Positions 58,646-64,000 of a stretch of 64,000 nt of DNA are shown one piece after another. Numbering within the stretch: the first letter of the stretch is position 1; each line of letters begins with the position of its first letter. Source of the DNA: Erpobdella octoculata. Lineage: Eukaryota > Annelida > Clitellata > Hirudinida > Erpobdellidae. The notes below the pieces were generated by a model. The model saw only the letters and a program-made list of their open reading frames with translations. It did not search any database and had not been told where the DNA came from. The position numbers and the translations under genes are program-made. The stretch is taken from contig OZ022242.1 in assembly GCA_963978895.1 (NCBI GenBank), positions 4,881,359 through 4,945,358 of the forward strand. Direction: 5' to 3'.

Positions 58646-60320
58646 ATATATATGCCAAAGCTGTAAAAGAAACGTTATCTTTATTTTCATTACATTACAT
58701 TATTTTCCAAACATTTTCAGAAATGCAAAAAACGCGTGGTTACCTCCCCCCCCTAAACAATAAATAGAAAAAAAACTGGTGCCCCAATATTGAACATGAT
58801 TCGATGAAGCCTCTATCCCCTCTATCCCAGTCCCTAAACGTTGGTAACCCCTGCTTTCAAGTGCAGTGTTTAAAAATATTAAATATTTTTTTTATTTTAT
58901 TTAAAATTTTTTCAAAATAATTTTGCAAAAATTCCTTTTGTTTAAATTATGTTATCACCGGTTATCACATTTCACATTTATCCGAAGACAACATAAACAG
59001 GATAAACAAGAAAGTGAACCAAATTTGAAACATTTGGCGACGTTGGATGACAGTTCGTTATTATTGTGTGGGTATTTTTTTAGTATTTTATTTTTGAGAT
59101 TAGTTCTAATATTAAGTATATTTGCTTTTTTCCGAATTGAACTTTGATTCAGCTGGTCGTCTTTTACTTGTTTTGTGGTTTGGGTGGGTAGGGGGTATGG
59201 CATGGTAATCATTCACTTGGGCAGGGGAATGAATTAAATCTTATAAAACAACAAAATATGAGGAAATGATGGAAAAGATAATTAAAAAGAAATACTTTTA
59301 TAAATAATTATTTCAAAAGTGTTTTTAAAGCGAATTTTCAACTTATAAAACCAGCAGGAGCTCGAAATAATAGTTCCTTTTTTTATGGACTATGGACCTT
59401 ATGGAGTCATATGTACATATTAAAACTGGAACAAATTAATTCTTAAAAACTTGCTCTAATTAAAACTGTAGAGTTTAAAAGTATTTTTAATTTGTTTTAC
59501 TTCTTTTCATCGCTTATAGCATTCTGCGCTCACCACTCAAAGATTGCCTTGTAAAGATTTAACTATAATTATAATACAAGCTTTTAATCTAAACTTTTTT
59601 TGAAATTAAAAAAAATCAATTTAATATTTTCATCGATTTCTTTTATGCTTGAAAAGATAGGCTAACTTTTCTTTTTCCTTATAAAATATAAACGCCAGAG
59701 TGTTACTCTGCGAATAGTTGTTTAACTTCGACAGATATTGTCTAAAAGTAGCAAAAATCATTGCAAATCTTCTTTAAAATGTTTTACTTTAATAGTTTAA
59801 TACTATGACTACATTTAAATGACAAATCTTGCATAAGTTTTTGTAAAATTTGTTGCCCCGGCAACCAGTATTTTTGGAAACGTAACGAGTTTCCGACTAC
59901 CAATAACATCAAAGCATGGGTCACGGTTACATAATAAAATATATGAATATTTGCATCTTCATTATCTATGTGTAAAACAAACATGGATATGTATATGTGT
60001 TTATCTCGAATTATCATTTAGAATAAGTATGGCATGGATCATAAACACAAAATAATATGTTATGGAGAGTTGGAATTCATTGAGGTGTACATGGGAGAGA
60101 TTGGCACTGCCAAACTATTGAAAACTGTATAATATTACGATCATTTACTTAAAAAAGTAAAAATGTATGTTTAAATGTTTTTTTAAATGTTTTTTATTAA
60201 ACCTGTGAGTTGTTACTTTCAATCAAATTTAATGATCCAGGATCAAGTAATTAGTATTGAGTAATATTTTTGTTCCACTAATTTATCCACCAATCGTTGT
60301 ACAACAATATTACATCATCG
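58646..60320. other. Intergenic, no supported gene
   Basis: AT-rich DNA with short frames on both strands (for example near 58923 and 59784) but no motifs, signal peptides or splice pairs that I can defend. Confidence 0.45.
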
Positions 60321-60329
60321 GTCTGCAAC

Positions 60330-60472
60330 TCGGTATGGCCATCGAAAACAGTGGTCGGTAACTCTGTGTACCCCAGCTGTTAGCAACTTTGCACACCCAT
60401 CTGTTGGCAACTCTGTGCACCCCAGCTGTTGGCAACTTGGTGCACCACAGTTGTTGGCAACTCGGTCTTTAG
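60330..60472 (+). repeat. ~31-bp minisatellite upstream of CDC25
   Basis: About four to five diverged units containing CCCAGCTGTT(A/G)GCAACT and TGTGCACC. Lies 100-230 bp before the proposed CDC25 start, so it may sit in the promoter region. Confidence 0.85.
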
Positions 60473-60565
60473 TGAAAATCTGTAAATTTATACAAACATC
60501 TCATTTATATTTAAGAATATAATCTTTAACAATTAAATTTTTTTATCAGAATTTAGTTTTGCAAG

Positions 60566-62485
60566 ATGAATCTCCAAAAGAATTTAGGTTTGCCATCTTC
60601 TCTTCCTTTGCCCGGCAAGACCGTCAGTGCACTTGATTATTCCTTAGAAAAGTTTGTTTCTTGTTTCCACAACTTCTTGTTATTTTAATTAGCTATTAAC
60701 AAATCTATAATAATAATAATAATAACAAATTGAATGTGCAGTGCACTGACTCCAAAGAAAAAGATTCTCTTTAACAGTCAAATAGAAACCCCTGAGACTA
60801 AGCAAGAAGGTAACTTATCTTATTTTTATTAGTCTTATTACGTAAAAGACGAGGTTTTAAATCTTATGAATTAAATCATAATTCATTGAACATTTAAATT
60901 CAAAGAATAATTTTCAATTTATTTTCTTTAATTAACATGAATTTTAAATTGGCTGATATTTAGAATCTTCATGCAAATCAAGTGGCATCAATTTCAGAAA
61001 CGTCAACAGGTATTTGGATGACTCTCCTTTCCTTCTCGGGTGAATATATTTCGTTTTTTTGTTTCAAAAATATTCTTGAAAATTTTTTCATAAAAAAATT
61101 TTGTACAGCTTATACATATATATTGTACAAGAAGATTAGACTATTAATAATGCCTTAATTAACTACTAAAAATTTTTGTAATTTTTAAAAATAGTTTTTG
61201 TAACTGCTCAAAATTGTAAGCCATTGTCAGTCGTTAAACGTTTATAGCACTATTATTGTTTATATAAAATTAGGATTAATTGTTTTTGGTCCTCGAGGTG
61301 TTTAAAAACAACAAAAACAAAACTCAACAACGGATTCGTGCTTGGCTTGAACCATTTTATAGCGAGTCAGGTGCTCTCACTGCTCGACTAAAAACAAAGC
61401 TTTTGGGAATGCATGAGTCGATAAATGAATCCAGCCCTTATATATAATGTTTTATTATTATTCGTGATGTAATGTTAATTTTAATAACTGAAATACAATT
61501 GATTATTACAACTATATTTTCATTCACTTTGTAGTAAGAACCCCAACAGTAAACCTCAGCGTCATGAGACGAACCCTCGCAAGTTGGTTTTAAACTTATT
61601 TTTAATTATTCATAACTCCTGTTTTTGGTTGTTTGATAAAATCGTCTTTTTATAACTTCAGACCAATCACAGGCAAGCACAGCAAACGAGACGTTAGTTC
61701 GTTTTTTGTTTCGTCGTGTTAAATTTATTTCCGTTCATCCGAGTCGTCGTTGACGACGTGCAATTCGCCTCGCAGGTCGTTGCGCCGGAAGAAGTATCGA
61801 GCATGGATGAAGATGAGTTTGATTACGAGGATTGCATCCCGTCGCCGGTTGTCGGGTCGAGTAAATGCGAACTTCTACACGAACAGTGCATGACAAATTA
61901 TCCTGGGGAGATGCTGATGGAGAAACCAGATTCGCCAGGGTTCTCTCCCATGCAGACAGGGTTCATATTTTCAAGAGTTAGTACTATAGCTGTCTTGTAA
62001 TTGCTGGTAAACATTGCACATTCAGTGATAAGTGTATTCAGGTGTTGAATAAGTTGGTTAATTATAATTTAAAAAATTTATGGGAATGGCAATTCAGTTA
62101 TTAATTTATGGTTGGTTTACATTTATAAATAACTTAATCTTTTGTATTTGCTTTTTTTACATTCACGTTGCCTTTGATATGAAATAGCTAACTAACATAT
62201 TTCTGTTATTAACTGCCTTCATTGATTAGATTTGATTAATGTAATAAGAAATTTAAAATCAGCATATCTTGCATTGAATTATCATTTACAAGTGTAAACC
62301 TCAGCTGACTTCTATCATTTAAATAACTCAAAGCTGGGAACAAAAAATAGTTCTGGGGCCAAAAAAAATTTAAAAAAAATCTGATAAACATTTTTATTAT
62401 TTTGACCCAAAAAATTCGTGGAGTCTGGTTAATTTTATAAAAGTGAATATAAATTCACTAACCACTCTTTATGTGACTGCTATGG

Positions 62486-62524
<39 letters not shown>

Positions 62525-63764
62525 CGTATATATTTCGTAAGATTTTTTTCTTTTTGATTGGCTCAATCAGAGAAGTCGACTCTTCCATCTCGATCGGCAT
62601 TCACCCAGGACGACGAGTACGCCATACAATAAAGGTTATCTTATGTATGCTTATATATGACTCGTACAATAAAGGTTATTGACATCTTTTGTATGCTTAT
62701 ATATGACTCTTACAATAGAGGTTATTGACATGTTTCGTATGTTTAAAATGTTTTACTGATATGCACGAATGTGTTATCGCTTGGCTTAAGTAAGAATGGT
62801 CTATTTCCTTTGTGGCAGAATTGTTGTTCCCTAAAACAATATCGGTCATTGATTTATTTGATAAGCTTAAGTATGATTCGTATATGATTGAAATGGTGTA
62901 ATGACATGTCTGAATGGGTTATCGCTTGGCTTTATGTTTAAGCACCAAATTCATTCATGGAGGCATCTCCTTTGTCCCTGTGTGATGAAGGGTTGACGTG
63001 CGGCTTTAATCTGCATCTCAATCAACCGTAACTTGAACGATAGGTTCGAAGCCGGTCGTCCAACCGAACCCCTCGAAGGAATTCGTGGACAACTCCCGAC
63101 GATCTTTGTTCAGGCGCAAGGAGGACGAAGAATCGTCGGCCATGGATGTCAGTTACAGGCAGCGACGGAACGACAGCAACGTCAGCAATGATAACGTATC
63201 GATGCTGTCGTGGAACGAAGGAACGAGCCATCTCATTGGAGATTTCTCAGGAGGTTTCACTCTTCCACTCTGTCAGAGCAAGCATTCTGATCTCAAATCC
63301 ATATCTTCTGAGACTGTTAGTAGTAGTACTCTGTATAGATTAAAAGATTTCTTTTATTATTGTAAATCTGTTTTTTTGCTTACTATAAGTAGGTTTTATT
63401 GCTTAACTCTTGAGTGGAAGACAATGCTCAATGGGCCACACACTGTTGTCTTTGCTTTTCATGCTTCTAAAGATTCAGCAAAAGTGTTGCCAATAATGAA
63501 ATTGCTATGAGTTTATTCAGTTATCAATACATACGCACAAAATCACAGAAATTGCTTACAAAAATAGTTATTAGAATAATTTATGTATAATTGATGAAGA
63601 AGTGCTCCATCAGGACTTTCTCTTTTGATGTTACTCATATTCATTCTTCAACATTTTCGTTTCAGTTGTCGGATGTTCTAAGAGGTTCGTACGATGCTGC
63701 ACTTGGTGGGTACGTTGTCATCGATTGCAGGTATCCGTACGAATACCAGGGAGGTCACATAAAG
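60566..63764 (+). CDS. CDC25: CDC25 dual-specificity phosphatase, 5' part
   Basis: Nine exons in the window: 60566-60651, 60742-60809, 60964-61009, 61535-61582, 61662-61692, 61776-61976, 62571-62634, 63044-63315, 63666-63764; phases agree and give 305 codons. CDC25 activates CDK1/2 by removing inhibitory phosphates. Exons 8 and 9 carry the family hallmark: SHLIGDFSGGFTLPL, SDLKSISSET, then VVIDCRYPYEYQGGHIK, the first part of the rhodanese-like catalytic domain. The catalytic Cys-x5-Arg loop lies beyond the window. The N-terminal region is regulatory and poorly conserved; visible pieces are LTPKKKILF, SPGFSPMQ and SRLFHLDRHSPRTTSTP, with Ser/Thr-Pro sites that could be kinase targets. The first six small exons are inferred from splice motifs and phase and are the least certain part. 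Confidence 0.85.
61340..61390 (-). mobile_element. Possible tRNA-derived SINE head
   Basis: On the minus strand GAGCAGTGAGAGCACCTGAC resembles an A box and its downstream sequence, and GGTTCAAGCC matches a B box exactly. The spacing (about 22 nt) is shorter than normal, so this is weak. It is in CDC25 intron 3. Confidence 0.35.
62488..62521. repeat. (TA)n microsatellite in CDC25 intron 6
   Basis: About 16 TA units directly before the polypyrimidine tract of exon 7. Confidence 0.95.
62625..62730 (+). repeat. Short diverged tandem repeat after CDC25 exon 7
   Basis: Units of TACAATAAAGGTTAT plus TGACAT(C/G)TTTC/TGTATGCTTATATATGACTC occur about three times. The first unit overlaps the exon-7 donor. 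Confidence 0.75.
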
Positions 63765-64000
63765 GTTAGTTATTTTCTTATTTTTCTTCGTTGTTTTTTT
63801 TTTAGAATACTTTTGTTAGGTGTCTCAATTTATTTTTGGCTCGAGCAAATGGTCTTTATTACAAAAGTCGTCAATTAAGTCCTATCACAGTTAGCTTAAA
63901 AGTTTGACAAACTGCAACAGCATTGATGAAATCTATTGTCACAAAACTGCTATGAAAATGACTAGCTAATAAATTGTTGGGCCTGGGCTTTAAGTTGGAT

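Noticed and set aside
59784..60017. 77-residue minus-strand frame
   Set aside because: No motif or splice context, and composition like the surrounding intergenic DNA.

Overview
This is animal nuclear DNA, not bacterial. Genes are split by AT-rich introns with GT-AG (and some GC-AG) borders, polyadenylation signals follow the stops, and microsatellites, minisatellites and transposons are abundant (a Penelope-like element, two non-LTR retrotransposons, hAT elements, a tRNA-derived SINE and a fold-back). A BBSome subunit, a CEP350-type centrosomal protein and a CDC25 phosphatase point to a metazoan with cilia. The repeat content looks like an invertebrate; I cannot name a phylum.

Layout. About 0.7-5 kb holds a Penelope-like retroelement, with one intact copy and one inverted, truncated copy. 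5.9-6.6 kb is a long TACA microsatellite. 6.9-7.4 kb is a small two-exon gene for a secreted cysteine-rich peptide with a Gly-Lys-Arg processing site. 8.6-9.6 kb is an intronless DYRK/HIPK-like kinase. 10.4-11.25 kb is a fold-back repeat. 13.2-20.8 kb is a 15-exon SLC5-family sodium/solute symporter (610 aa) whose introns carry a hAT element with a perfect 8-bp target duplication and a MITE. 22.9-29.9 kb is BBS1 (13 exons, 605 aa) with a SINE and an antisense LINE fragment in its introns. 30.5-53.9 kb, on the minus strand, is a 36-exon CEP350 homologue (3,174 aa in my model, phases consistent throughout) with a near-complete LINE in one intron. 54-57 kb is mostly transposon remains. 57.4-58.0 kb is an unrecognised single-pass membrane protein. 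60.6 kb to the end is the 5' part of a CDC25 gene, cut off inside its rhodanese-like catalytic domain.

BBS1 and CEP350 are convergent, with stop codons about 660 bp apart. BBS1 belongs to the BBSome that carries cargo in cilia, and CEP350 acts at centrioles and the ciliary base, so two cilium/centrosome genes are neighbours here. The other genes show no functional link.

Exon borders were worked out by hand from splice motifs, reading phase and remembered family sequences. No alignment, transcript or database search was possible. The items most worth checking are the peptide precursor, the CEP350 tail (Asp-rich arrays instead of a CAP-Gly domain), the GC-AG introns and the structured mobile elements.
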